A DNA stretch of 64,000 nt from Coffea arabica (lineage: Eukaryota > Streptophyta > Magnoliopsida > Gentianales > Rubiaceae): NCBI RefSeq assembly GCF_036785885.1, contig NC_092320.1, forward strand, positions 24,863,557 through 24,927,556. The letters run 5' to 3'. A program made the translations under genes and the position numbers. Below the pieces are notes generated by a model that had not been told where the DNA came from, made no database searches, and saw only the letters and a program-made list of their open reading frames with translations. This document shows, in pieces, positions 22,361 to 33,304 of the stretch. Within the stretch, counting starts at the first letter, position 1, and each line of letters begins with the position of its first letter.

Positions 22361-24363
22361 AATTTGAGAACTAATTTTTCTGAAGTGGCGTTGGATGCCG
22401 AAGAGTGCCGCTGGAGTGGAGGAGACAACATGTTCAAGATTCGAAAGAACCGCAGTGAAGAAAGCTTGCGGAAGAAGCTCTGCGAAGGCTTGCAGAATGC
22501 ATTTGTTGTTCAATCTTATACTTCTTCTCTCGAAAAAAAAGGTCTAAATAAATTAGAATTTCTATTTTGTTCCTTTAAAGCTGTTGCAAATGGCTTTAAC
22601 TAGGGTTGTGATCGAATTTAAATTTGCGATTGTGTTGTTTATGGGCTGGATTTTCACAATTTAGTTTTAAGTTTCCTTGTGTTTGAATAGAGCGAGGGTT
22701 TACACTTCAGCTCTTTCCTTGAAAGTATACAAGAGAAATAGTTGCAATAGGAGAGTACGGAAAGCTTAAATAATTGAACCATCGGACAATAGTTTGAATT
22801 TTAAAATGAATAAAATTTGATGGAAACTTTGAAACTTGATGGGCTTGTTTGACTTCAGCAATTAGTTGTCACAGTTCTTTTGTTCAAATTTGTTGTATTC
22901 AAAGCTTTTAATTGCATATTTTGATTACGAGTGTGAAGATTTTCCTCTTTTTTTTTTAGTTTTGGCTTCTATGCGTTTAATTTAGTTTTTGTTACTTTGC
23001 ACATTTTGATTTTGAATTGGAAATTATGTTGAGCATGAAACTCTAATGCTTGGAATGGTTATGGGTTTTGGTTGCAGCTAGAAAATCTACAAGCAATAAT
23101 TTCTGGTGTTTGACAGATGATGATGGCTGATCTACAACTTGAGGCAACCCCTCAATTTAGGAAATTGCTTTCCATAGGTTTTCACTGCTTCTTTAGACTA
23201 TTGCTATCATCATTTTTTGTTGTATCTTTGATTCCTATGTTCCAATATTGCTGTTAATCCTTATACCTCGACAAAGTCCGCTAATTCAGGAAGTGATTCA
23301 AGCTGATGTTGTCCGTCGTTTTGTTCATTATCTTATTAGGGGGGATTTCCTTAACTTCGGCTTCAAGCTCATTCTTCCCCATTCTGCGTTACAAAATGAA
23401 GATTATATTTGTTTGGTGTTACGTATAAATATCTTTTTCCATCTTTTGCAAATTTGTAGTTTGAGGCAGCTTGGGCTCTCACAAACATTGCTTCTGGGAC
23501 ATCTAAGCACACTAAGGTTGTAATAGACAATGATGCTGTTCCCATATTCGCACAGCTTCTTAGTTCTCCCAGTGATGATTCCGTGAACAGGTACATCTTT
23601 GACGAATGATAAAGAAATTTCCTCTTCTAGAGTTTGGAATCATGTTCAATGCCTTGCATTGCTTTCTGGATTTTGAATGCTGCATGATATAATTGAATTT
23701 TATTGTTATTTATCTCTTATTCCTTAATTTTCTTTTAACTACATTAGGCTATATGGGCTCCGTCAAATGTGGTTGGTGATTCCCCAAAATGCCGTGATCT
23801 TGTTCTTGGTCATGGAGCTCTAGGTCCCTTGCTGGTTCAGCTAAATGAGCATGCAAACTATCATTGTTGTGAAATGCCACCTGGACACTATCTAATTTCT
23901 GCAGAGGCAAGTTTCAGCCTTAGTTTGACAAGGTACTACATTCAGCTTGAATGTCTGTTCATCTCACAGCTCTTTCAATTCTACAGGATAATGTGCATGC
24001 TTTGCTCTTTCAAAGCTTTTTTCGTCTGTAGTGAATGCCAGAGTAGTCTACACGTCCCTCGTAAGAAATTGCTTTGACACCCCCCGTCCATGTTTGCTAC
24101 ATTCTTGTACTATGAGACATTAAGTAGTTGCTATATTCTTAACTTCCTCCATCTTGTTCTGTGGTCCACTGATTGATTCACAGCCAATCTTGTTATAAGA
24201 TGTATACTTATGCTTCCTGATAATTTTTTTTTGGTCGATGATATTTTATGTTTTTGTTTGTGAATACAGAGAGAATGCAAAAGTTACGTTGGATTACATA
24301 CTCAACGTCACCAAAGGCTCGTGTAATTACGCTGGATGGATTGAGAAAAATTCTCAGGAGTCA
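22361..24363 (+). pseudogene. Importin-alpha (karyopherin-alpha) gene fragment, broken, introns kept
   Basis: Nuclear-import adaptor, here decayed. The first block (about 22375-22500) matches the importin-beta-binding domain (VALDAEECRW, NMFKIRKNRSEESLRKK), with several typical Arg replaced. Further blocks are LENLQAIISGV then TGA then DLQLEATPQFRKLLSI (about 23081-23170), PLIQEVIQADVVRRFV (about 23270-23330), [15 protein letters not shown] (23461-23505) and [20 protein letters not shown] (about 23762-23824). A frameshifted [12 protein letters not shown] block (about 23872-23906) and a late RVITLDGLRKIL block (about 24320-24355) follow. Order and spacing agree with Armadillo repeats 1-4 plus a C-terminal piece. 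Retained introns point to capture from genomic DNA, not from mRNA. There are several breaks and no initiator Met. Confidence 0.8.
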
Positions 24364-25142
24364 TTAGCGTTTATTTTGAACCTAACTGAATTGGTTGGCT
24401 GTATTATTATAATTGCTATGTACTTTTGTTTCAGTTTTGTGTACAAGATTAATATAGTATATGCTAGCCCACTATAGCTGTTATATATATATATATATAT
24501 TCAGAAACGGTAGGAATTGTATTAATGATTTAAAGCTTTACATTTGTTGAGCAAAGGCTACTAAAAGGCTATACAAAAGTGTTAGATCACCAAGGATTGT
24601 TCCATTTCTTATCATCATATATGCCTAGAGCATATCCACTTACATTTTTAACCAAGCTATCACTTTCCCTATCTGAGCAAAATGAGCATTTTTGAAACAA
24701 AAGCTCACTATAGCTGTTATAAACTGTTCTCATTTTATTGCTATGTGATATTTATGGTCTAGTTTTAAACATAAACATGCAAATCTGTCATTCTCCTAGG
24801 CTAAATTTTGGTGTAGAAAGTTTACATTATATCACAAGTTTAAGCAAATTTCGGTGCACATTATATAATATACTTAAATGATATTTTTCTTAATACATTT
24901 GCACATTATATCATTGGGTTAGGTAAATTCATATTACCTTCACACGCATCGTACGCTTGTACGAAGAAGTGATAGCTAAAACCCCCCTCCAAAAAAAAAA
25001 AACGATACCCAGTCATACTTCACACTGTACAACCAAACCAATCACCTATTAATCATGTCAAAAAAAACACACACACACACATAGATACACACAACACTAA
25101 CAAGAAATATACCACTGCAGCAAAAAAACCAATCCAGGCTAT
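24364..25142. other. AT-rich end of the second Helitron, no gene
   Basis: Holds a (TA)n run at about 24482-24500 and an (AC)n run at about 25067-25080. No coding sequence was recognised. Confidence 0.4.
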
Positions 25143-25173
25143 CTGACGCATGGCGTCAGGGCTGAAAGACTAG
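25143..25173 (+). other. Helitron 3' terminal hairpin and CTAG
   Basis: A perfect 7-bp stem, CTGACGC (25143-25149) with GCGTCAG (25153-25159), has a 3-base loop. Ten bases later comes CTAG, then T. Spacing and end match the canonical Helitron terminator. Confidence 0.8.
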
Positions 25174-25175
25174 TA

Positions 25176-25575
25176 CTCCCTCCGTCCCATTAAAAGTGTT
25201 ATACTTTTCTTTTTGGGTTGTCCCAAAATATTTGTCATGTTTAATATTTTAAATTATTTTAAGCTGTGAAGTCTCATTTCTATCCTCCACTAATGATGTG
25301 ACAATGCATGTACTAGACGTACTTTTTGGTGGCTGAAACAAAGCATTGCTTTTTGATGGCTCCGCTTTGACCCATTTGTTTCTTGGATGAAGAAGATTAC
25401 GGTAAGGAAACCAATTTTCTGAAACAAATGAGTGCTTTTTCATGGGACCCATTTGTTTTTTGGATGAGTCAGTAAAAGGCAAGCTTAAAACAAATGAGTT
25501 TACAGGTAAGTGGATGTTATTGTACTTAAAAAGCATTATTTTCGAAGTGCGACGAACTTTGCGAGGCGGAGGGAG
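25176..25575. mobile_element. Stowaway MITE (Tc1/mariner type), 400 bp
   Basis: Ends are CTCCCTCCGTCCC on the left and GGCGGAGGGAG on the right, flanked on both sides by TA (25174-25175 and 25576-25577). These are the terminal repeat and TA target duplication of Stowaway elements. The element has landed directly at the T following the Helitron CTAG. No transposase is present. Confidence 0.88.
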
Positions 25576-25577
25576 TA

Positions 25578-27016
25578 TCTAATAAAACCATCATCACTAC
25601 TGCTTTCTTAGCTAAACTGTTGACGACTCAATTTGCTTCCCTGTTTACGCACCAAAGAAACCCTAGTGGAATTTTGCATGGAGCTCCCAGCAATTAGATA
25701 AAAGTAGGAGCGATATCATGAAAATCAGTCCTGGATATTTTTTAGGGAGAGGAGAACCCTGGAACAAGTTACATTTCAAGCAGAGATATATGCACCTGTC
25801 TTGCACTCTTGCTAAAATTGAGCCCTCTCGTAAGGCCCAACATTTAGCCGAGAAGCTTGTTTCTTCTTGGATTATCAGCATAAATGGCGTACTAGATGTG
25901 GGCTTGTTAGATGTGGTTAGAACATAATCTTTTCTATTATCATCTGGAAATTTGCAATTTAATTAGACCACATGCTGATAATAAATAACTACTCATTGAG
26001 CCCTCAAAACCATATGGGTCAAGAAGAAGTACCTGTTGTTTAATGCCTTAATGGGCCTATGTTTGGATTTAAATCCAATCAAATTAATTTGGGCCAAGGT
26101 TTTGTGCATCTAAACCAAAAATTAAATTCATTAATGTGCCCCGTATGAAATCTATTCCCTGCAGATAGATAAAAATAGGAGCAAGATCATGAAAATCAGT
26201 CCTAGATTTTTTTAGGGAGAAAATAACCGTGGAATCAAATTCAACTTCAAGGACAGATTTATGCAGCTGTCCTAGTTTTTTTAAGGGAGAGGATACCCAT
26301 GGAAGAGATTTATTCCGTGCCCTATTGGCACGGACCATTTATTAGTCAAACTTTAGTTTCTAGAAAATGATAATTGACACTTACGAAGGCTGATGAGGTT
26401 TTGGACTTGTGATAAAATAATAAGGAAAATCCTGGGCAAAGAATCGTTTGGGTGGATTAGGACTACCGACTTGGCTGGTTAAAGTATCAAACATCATGAA
26501 ATTTTCACTTGGCCCAGCATCAATCCTTTTTTTCCCAGTTTCTCTATATCTACCAACAATAATCTGATGCTCATCTATATTGATCTACTTATTTTCCACT
26601 CAATCTCTCGCTTGTTTTTTTCTTTTTTGCTGGGATCTGTGCAAAGAACAAAAGCAAGAATTGTCAAAAGAAAACAAGCTTGAAGAATTCGGACAGATAT
26701 GAATTAACCGGCATCTCTTAGAGAATGTAAAAGTATAAAATCAGAATGAATGGATGGCCTTGAGTTGAATTGGGGGGGGGGGGGCGGAAATAATGGACCA
26801 TCAGCATGGGGTAGAGAGACCGAGGGCAATGAAGCTACAGCTTGATGATCTAGGCAATTGAATCTGGGTTTTTTTGTTAATGAATTAGACAGTGTTCTTT
26901 AAAAAACTATTTCTTTTGACAACCCAATTACTAATCTCTGCTGCATGTATGGCTGGAGGGAGAGAGAGAGGCTACGAGTCAAGAAAGACAAATTAAAGGG
27001 AGGTGCTGGATTTCTC
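25578..27016. other. Intergenic DNA with a diverged 110-bp repeat pair
   Basis: Two similar segments, about 25685-25800 and 26157-26275, share AGATAAAA-TAGGAGC, ATCATGAAAATCAGTCCT and TTTTTTAGGGAGA phrases in the same orientation. Their nature is unknown (old MITE or SINE pieces are possible). A G-run (about 26772-26784) and an otherwise plain AT-rich sequence fill the rest. Confidence 0.45.
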
Positions 27017-27380
27017 GCAGAGGTACAGAGGTTTCCGAAGGAAGAAGGGAGTGAGAATTTCTTATGGGGTTTGGGTTATTCTGTGCATTTTTTTTTAGTA
27101 TTGAAGAACCGGAATAAGAGGTTGCTGTGAGTTTGAAACTCATAGTGTCCACTATGTAGGTGGGACTCAAATAGGGATGGCAATGGGAGCGGGTGCCCGC
27201 AGAGATAGAGAGGTTTCCGAAGGAAGAAGGGAGTGAGAATTTCTTATGGGGTTTGGGTTATTGTGTGCATTTTTTTTAGTATTGAAGAACCGGAATAAGA
27301 GGTTGCTGTGAGTTTGAAACTCATAGTGTCCACTATGTAAGTGGGACTCAAATAGGGATAGCAACGGGGGCGGGTGCTCG
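27017..27380. repeat. 182-bp tandem duplication spanning a hAT terminus
   Basis: The unit 27017-27198 is repeated at 27199-27380 with few changes. Each copy ends with the outer bases of the GC-rich hAT element (TAGGGATRGCAA). The left copy therefore carries a piece of the element's left end although the element proper starts at 27353. Confidence 0.8.
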
Positions 27381-28111
27381 CGGGGGGCTCTCGGGGCGGG
27401 GGCGGGGGGGAATTTTTCCCCCCGCTTAGAAACGGGGCGGGGGGCGGGGGTATACTCCCCCGCCCCACCACCCGCAAAACAAAAAATATATATATAATTA
27501 TATATAATATGTAAGTTAATTAGTTATAAACTTATGATAATGATATTATTAGTTAGATGTATTATATAATGTATATTAGTTTATGTAATATAATTGATAT
27601 TATCAATTATATGAATAATTATACATCTCTACTAATACAATTTATTAATTAGTTATACTAAATTTACTAATACATTTATACTAAATTTCTAATTACACTT
27701 AATAGAATAACACATTTTTCTCAAAAAAAAAGCACAAACACAATAATGAATTAGTGATTGCATTTGTACTAAAAGTGAAAACTTGACTATTTTAGTTATA
27801 TTTATTTCATCATATTGGATTGTATTCAAATAACTTCTGTTTGATTGTTTTTATGAGTTTCAATTGTAAAATTACAATGAATAATAATTTGGTGATGTGT
27901 TGATATTTTAGTACTTGATTATTTATTAAATTTTAATTATAATAAAATTATATAATAAAATTTTATTAACCCCGCGGAGGAAGCGGGGCAAGGCAGGACG
28001 GGGGCGGGGCGGGGCGGGGGGAGCAGGAGGCCGGGGACGGGGGGAACTAATAGGCAACGGGGCGGGGGACGGGGGAGGGGACCCCCGTCCCCCGCCCCGT
28101 TGCCATCCCTA
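27353..28111. mobile_element. hAT-type MITE with GC-rich ends, 759 bp
   Basis: The left end is TAGGGATAGCAACGG and the right end CCGTTGCCATCCCTA, followed inward by very G/C-rich arms (GGGGCGGGG runs) around an AT-rich core. Perfect 8-bp target duplication GACTCAAA lies at 27345-27352 and 28112-28119. No transposase is present. Confidence 0.88.
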
Positions 28112-28283
28112 GACTCAAATAATAAAGTTGATATCCAAGTAATAAAGATTTTTATTTTAAGTCTCACTAACTGTGATTTTTTTTCTAAATAGATATGATG
28201 GTTATTTGTTCCAATACTTCTAAATTTTAATTTACATATATTCATTCCACTATTATGAGCTATTTATAAACTTGTCCTAGGAG

Positions 28284-29319
28284 TAGGGGTGCAAACGAGT
28301 CAAGTCAAGTCGAGATTTGGCCTAATCGAGCCGAACCTCAAGTTAGGTTCCGTTTGATAAAAGTGAATCTGAATTCTGAAATCTGAATACTGAAACAATT
28401 AATTTGCTGAATTTTAAGCACTGAAAAAAATATATGAATGTTTGAATTTTAATGCTAAATCTATTTATACTGTTTGATAAATATTTATAGCTGAATGCTT
28501 AATAAGTTTAATTTGACAATTTTGCTCTTCTATCCTTTCATTCAAAGAAGAAATAAAATCTATGATTTAATTAGTTTAAAATTGTTAAGTATGAAAATGA
28601 CAATATTTATTTTTAAATCAAATTAATATAACAGATGAAATATATTATATGAAGAGTATGGAGAAGATGTGGAAGTTATTAAAAAGGGAGAAAAGAGAAA
28701 CCAGAAATCATTAGATAGAGAATATTAGGTTGTTTAATTAGATAAGAATTTTGAACATAATTAACAAATAAGGGTAGATTTGGTAGATAAGATAAGATAG
28801 TTGAAGTAATTCTATCGATTTTTATCAGAATTAAGTATTTAGTTAGGATTCTTGTACTGAAAAAAATATACACATGGTTCAGCATTACTTAACAAATTCA
28901 GCAAATAGATTTTTATTTATCAAATACTCAAAACATCTAAATGTCTGAAAAAATTCAGATTCAGCACTTTTTTATGTTATCAAACAGACCCTTGGTTTTA
29001 TAAAACTCGAACTCAAGCTCAACGAGCTTTCAATGTAAAGTTTGAGGTTTAAAAATAATTATTTTATTTTTAAAAAATGAATAAAATACTAATTTTTCTT
29101 AATCAATAATAAAATATTAGAGATATATATGTAATTTTACTATTAAAATAAAAAATAAAAAAATATATATAATCAAACCAACTCGCGAGTTAACGAGCTC
29201 GAGTTCGACTTTATCAACTAAAGCTTGATTAGAGCTCGATGTTGACTGAGCTCGTGTTGAGCTTAGACTCAAACTGCTCATGAGCAACTCGTGAACAGCT
29301 CAATTCGTTTGCAGTTCTA
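28284..29319. mobile_element. hAT-type MITE with a nested MITE
   Basis: Ends are TAGGGGTGCAAACGAGTC and (inverted) TAGAACTGCAAACGAATTG. Inner sub-terminal CTCGA/GAGCT motifs occur on both sides. Flanking 8-mers CCTAGGAG (28276-28283) and CTTTGGAG (29320-29327) agree at six of eight bases, as an aged target duplication would. The middle is displaced by another inserted element at about 28347-28991. Confidence 0.75.
28347..28991. mobile_element. MITE nested in the hAT element
   Basis: The left arm CCGTTTGATAAAAGTGAATC mirrors the right arm (minus strand GTCTGTTTGATAACATAAAA). Further paired segments are TCTGAATTCTGAA and TTCAGATTCAG. The interior is AT-rich without a gene. Superfamily was not assigned. 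Confidence 0.7.
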
Positions 29320-29593
29320 CTTTGGAGCATCCGTCAATAAAACGAACACCCTAGGATGATTATTTCATGGCTATTGAGAACAAATTAAATCAGATGGTTC
29401 TATTTCTCAATCTTTCTAACTTGATTTCCCACAAGATAACCAAGATCGAAAAGATTTAAAAAAATCAGTCATTCACAACCACTAATGAAGGATTTCTCAA
29501 AAAATAAGGATTAGTGATCCTTTTCAGAAATTTAAAAATCGAATGGATTCGGTCTTATGCATATGCAAGGAAGGTAATCAAAAAAGAAAGAAG

Positions 29594-29674
29594 ATTGGTT
29601 GGATGGTTAAAGGAAGGGAAACTAAGTGAAAGGTTTCGGATTCGAGCCCCACTTATATCCAAAAAAAAAAAAAT
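29594..29674 (+). mobile_element. tRNA-derived SINE-like sequence with A-tail
   Basis: An A-box-like TGGTTGGATGGTTA and a B-box-like GGATTCGAGCCCC lie about 40 bp apart and are followed by a 13-A tail ending near 29674. This pattern fits a short plant SINE. No target duplication was identified. Confidence 0.5.
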
Positions 29675-30446
29675 ACATCATTCAACCATCATGCAAGATA
29701 AATTACTTTTAAAAAATTGATAAGGGTCTTTCTATCATGTTTTGTTCTAGTATAGAATATTTCCGGAAGAGTGTACACAATTCAAGCTATTAGTGACAAT
29801 TTTAGAGCTTTTGTTGTAAACCCACCCCTTTTGTTGTACTTACACATTTGTTATAGACTCACCCCGTTTGTTGTACTTATATATTAGGATAATTTCGGAA
29901 TCCTCTCTGAGGTTTCTCTTAATATCACTTAATTAGCATTTTAATATTTCTAAAATCTCACTTACTTTCCCTGTCAGTAAAGGTGTTCATATTTCAGAAG
30001 AAACCGAAAAATCTGTTGAACCAATCTAGATCAAATGTCAAATTTTAGTAAAACGAAATTGAAAAAAACTGAAATATAATATTGGGTAAAACAGTTCAGA
30101 ACACATATTAAAAATACATTATCGAATTATCGATTACCAGTCGAATAATTGAAATTTTTATAATATAATGTTATATATATACATAAATTAGTTATATATT
30201 ATATATTACTAAATATAAGAGTAAATCTTAATCCTATTACTAAATATTAATTAATAATTACTAATTAGCTAACTTAACTATAACTACATTTGGAAGTCAA
30301 TTTTTGATGGAAGTTGAGATGTTCCGGATTACTAGCCGATGAATGCCCCTATCTTTCAACTATTACAAATTGATGACATTGCCCTTGCATTCTTAATAAT
30401 TATTTAACCAAAAATTCCAAACACAAAGACAATTTTTGACCCAAAA

Positions 30447-31040
30447 ACAACCCAATGACCCTACAATATTAATCCATATTCCCATATATCCAAGTAGTGT
30501 TAGGCTAGCAAAGGAGGTGGTTAAGTTAAATTTAGTAATGTCAACCATTTAAAAGGATTTTGGTATGTAATTTATACCTTCAAAAATTTTATGGGACAGA
30601 TTTAAAGAGGTCAAGCAATGTTTTTAGGAAACATGTTTTAATACATAATGCAAGGCCTCTTTGACAAATAAGTATTTTGCTAAGTTTTTCTCTTACAAGT
30701 TTTATAATAACTTTAACTATAGCAATCTCAAAAAACTCTTACAACAACCCAATGACCCTACAATATTAATCCATATTCCCATATATCCAAATAGTGTTAG
30801 GCTAGCAAAGGAGGTGGTTAAGTTAAATTTAGTAATGTCAACCATTTAAAAGGATTTTGGTATGTAATTTATACCTTCAAAAATTTTATGGGACAGATTT
30901 AAAGAGGTCAAGCAATGTTTTTAGGAAACATGTTTTAATACATAATGCAAGGCCTCTTTGACAAATAAGTATTTTGCTAAGTTTTTCTCTTACAAGTTTT
31001 ATAATAACTTTAACTATAGCAATCTCAAAAAACTCTTACA
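30447..31040. repeat. 297-bp tandem duplication
   Basis: The unit at about 30447-30743 is repeated at 30744-31040 with only one substitution noticed (CCAAGTAGTG against CCAAATAGTG). Such identity marks a recent event. Confidence 0.9.
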
Positions 31041-31189
31041 AGTTTTTAAAATGCACCCCTTAAAATACCCAAATATACACACACAAAAAAAAATTTCTTT
31101 CTTTCCTTTCTTCTTCATCCTTCCCTTATCTCAACCCACCACTACCTCCACCACCGACCAATGCCAACTGACACCTCTATCGACTCTGG

Positions 31190-31445
31190 TGCTAGCCTCC
31201 TTCTTTCTTTCTTTCTCTCTTCTCGATGCCAAGGGGAAGAGGTGGTGGCAGGGAAGACAGGGGAGGGAAGGGAAGAGGAAGAGGAGAGGAGGAGAGAGAG
31301 AGAGAGAGAAGCAAAAGAAAAAAAGTGTTGCTGGTGCTAGTCAACGATGGCCAGCTATAGGGAGGGAGTAAGAAAAAAGATCAATGGTAGGATCAAGGAA
31401 AAGAAGAGGAGAGGAAAGAAAGGAAAAGGAAGGAAAGAAAAAAAA
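31190..31445. repeat. Pyrimidine- then purine-rich low-complexity tract
   Basis: CTTTCTTT runs to about 31225 are followed by GGGAAG/GAGA runs to 31445. The overlapping open frame is compositional. Confidence 0.6.
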
Positions 31446-32010
31446 AGTTTTACATATTTAAAAAGTTTTTTCTACAAATTCTAGTTATAATAAATTTTAG
31501 ACAAACACCCAAAAAACTCATTCACCAAATAGGGCAGTAATTCAAGTTGTACTCAAAATTAAAATAATCTTTTTGATATATGTCGTTTACGCCTTCTCAT
31601 ATAAATTTTTTTTTAATAAGCCGGTTAAAAAGATTAATCAAAATATGATCTCATGATAAAATATCAAAAAATTACCTATGCTATTTTTTTTTTTTGTGAA
31701 AACGATATAGGTAATTTCTATATTCTTTTAACTTGACCTTTTTAGCCGCATTTTAATTTTTATTGTTGATGTATAGTTTTAAATAGGATAACATAAGGGT
31801 ACTATTGAAAGTAAAATTTTATCTCTCTTGCTTTTCTCCCAAAGGGACTAAAATGTTACAAAAATATCAATCCAAGGGAAGTAAGTGAGATTTTAGAAAC
31901 TTTAGAAAAACTAAGTGATATTATGAAAAGCCTCAAGGGAGATTTCTTAAATGGTTCCTTAGACATTTGTTGTAGACCCACCCCTTTTCTTGTATTTATA
32001 GTGTATGAAG

Positions 32011-32662
32011 GCAATTAATAAATAGTAAAACAAAAAAAAGGGAATTAGTATAGGATTAACTTTTTGATAGAAAAGACATTTCATTCAAACAAATCTGCAC
32101 TAATGGCAGAAAATACATCAAACAAACATGACACAGATACATATAGATCTAAAATCAACAAATATAACAAATCTGAAAAAATAATATAAATAAATATAAC
32201 ATTGATGCTCCCATATATCTTCCATCCAGATAAATCATTGTAACCCAATACATTAGTGCAAGTCTGCTGACAATCAGATCTGATTAAAACTAGTTCAAGT
32301 CCAAAGAGAAATTTAGATCTCAAATAATGAAAAATTTGCATATCTGAGAAACTAGATTCTAGATGTACAAAATCTCAAATTTTACAAAGATAAAAACTTA
32401 AAAACTCTCTCAAGAGAGAAGAAATTCTCACTAGGAGATCTTTGGAAAGAAGAATCTCTCGTCAGGAAATCTTAAGAGAGAATTTTTTCAAGTAAGAGAA
32501 GCTAAAAACTATAAATAGTACTTTCTCCCATGGGAAAAGACCAGATTTGGTCTCACTCCCATGGGAGAGATGAAGAAGATTTTGACTGGAAGAGTTTTAG
32601 AGAGAAGAGAGAGAAAAGAGTTTTAGAGAGAGAAATGCCTTCAATCTTGATCTTATAACTTA
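32011..32662. other. Intergenic DNA, nothing recognised
   Basis: AT-rich, with repeated AGAGAGAA and TCTCAAGAGAGAA motifs at 32400-32635. No gene was recognised. Confidence 0.4.
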
Positions 32663-32835
32663 GGATTAATTTTTTATGTACTGACAATATAGTAATTTTT
32701 TAACACTAATAGCTTTAGATTTATGACACATATGCATGATTTGAAATTCAAATTTAAATTCATATTATGTGGTATGATTTAAACCTACTAGTGTTAAAAA
32801 AATTATACACTAACAATGTATAAAAAAAATTATCC
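32663..32835. mobile_element. Small MITE with long terminal inverted repeats
   Basis: The left half GGATTAATTTTTTATGTACT mirrors the right half (minus strand GGATAATTTTTTTTATACAT), including the paired AACACTA/TAGTGTT. Length is about 173 bp. The target duplication is unclear. Confidence 0.65.
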
Positions 32836-33304
32836 ATAAATATACCAACCCCTCAGGTAGAAGGTATTCTCAAACCATGTCTCTAGCTTAACACCAAATT
32901 AAGACCTTAACTAGTGCATATATTGCATGGAATAGTATTTATGTAGTTCCTAATAGTTATATTTTTTATATTTAGAAATTGTTTTCGTCAATTAAAATTT
33001 TTTTTAACTTGAAGTAATAAATTACTATGTGTAATTTAAAATTTTAAAATTTTAGTAGAAAATTATTTGCATCTAGGATATTTATGTGGTTTTTAAAAAA
33101 ATTAATTTGAAATAATAAATTTGCGAGTTAAATTTTAATACTTTAATTTATTGGAGAAATTTCTTATACAAATTAGTCAAACAAAAATGTTCAATGAATA
33201 TTAGTTACCTGTTATTTTATTAAATTACCATATATATATATATATATATATTCAATTACTCATGTAGATCTACCAAACTAACCAAACTAAGTTACTTCAT
33301 GTTG
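32836..33304. other. AT-rich intergenic DNA
   Basis: Contains a (TA)n run at about 33230-33250. Nothing else was recognised up to the start of the tandem 10.4-kb unit. Confidence 0.4.

Larger units (their letters stand above)
21283..25173 (+). mobile_element. Second, non-autonomous Helitron carrying an importin-alpha fragment
   Basis: The 5' end resembles that of the upstream Helitron: TCCTAGTACATATATAAAGC followed by GTGAATGG, against CCTATATAGTAAAAGCG and CGAATGGG near 8310. The 3' end is a textbook Helitron terminus: a perfect 7-bp hairpin CTGACGC-ATG-GCGTCAG (25143-25159), ten bases, CTAG (25170-25173), then T. No Rep/helicase lies inside; instead there is a broken importin-alpha gene. 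It is joined head to tail with the larger Helitron, and the shared junction around 21283-21289 is ambiguous by a few bases. Confidence 0.65.
29887..31958. mobile_element. Inverted-repeat element with TTA flanks, about 2.07 kb
   Basis: The left end (about 29887-29985) reads inverted at about 31855-31958. Shared segments include TAATATCACTTA and TCTAAAATCTCACTTACTT. TTA lies on both sides (29884-29886, 31959-31961), as in PIF/Harbinger elements. The interior contains a recent 297-bp tandem duplication and a purine-rich block (31190-31440) but no transposase. Confidence 0.55.
29815..32010. repeat. About 40-bp repeats (CCCACCCCTTTTGTTGTA) flanking an insertion
   Basis: Two copies (about 29815-29882) lie before and one (about 31966-32008) after the TTA-flanked element at 29887-31958. 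The insertion therefore split a short tandem array. Confidence 0.55.

Noticed and set aside
32081..32341. 86-codon minus-strand frame as a possible host exon
   Set aside because: No recognisable domain or splice context; AT-rich region.
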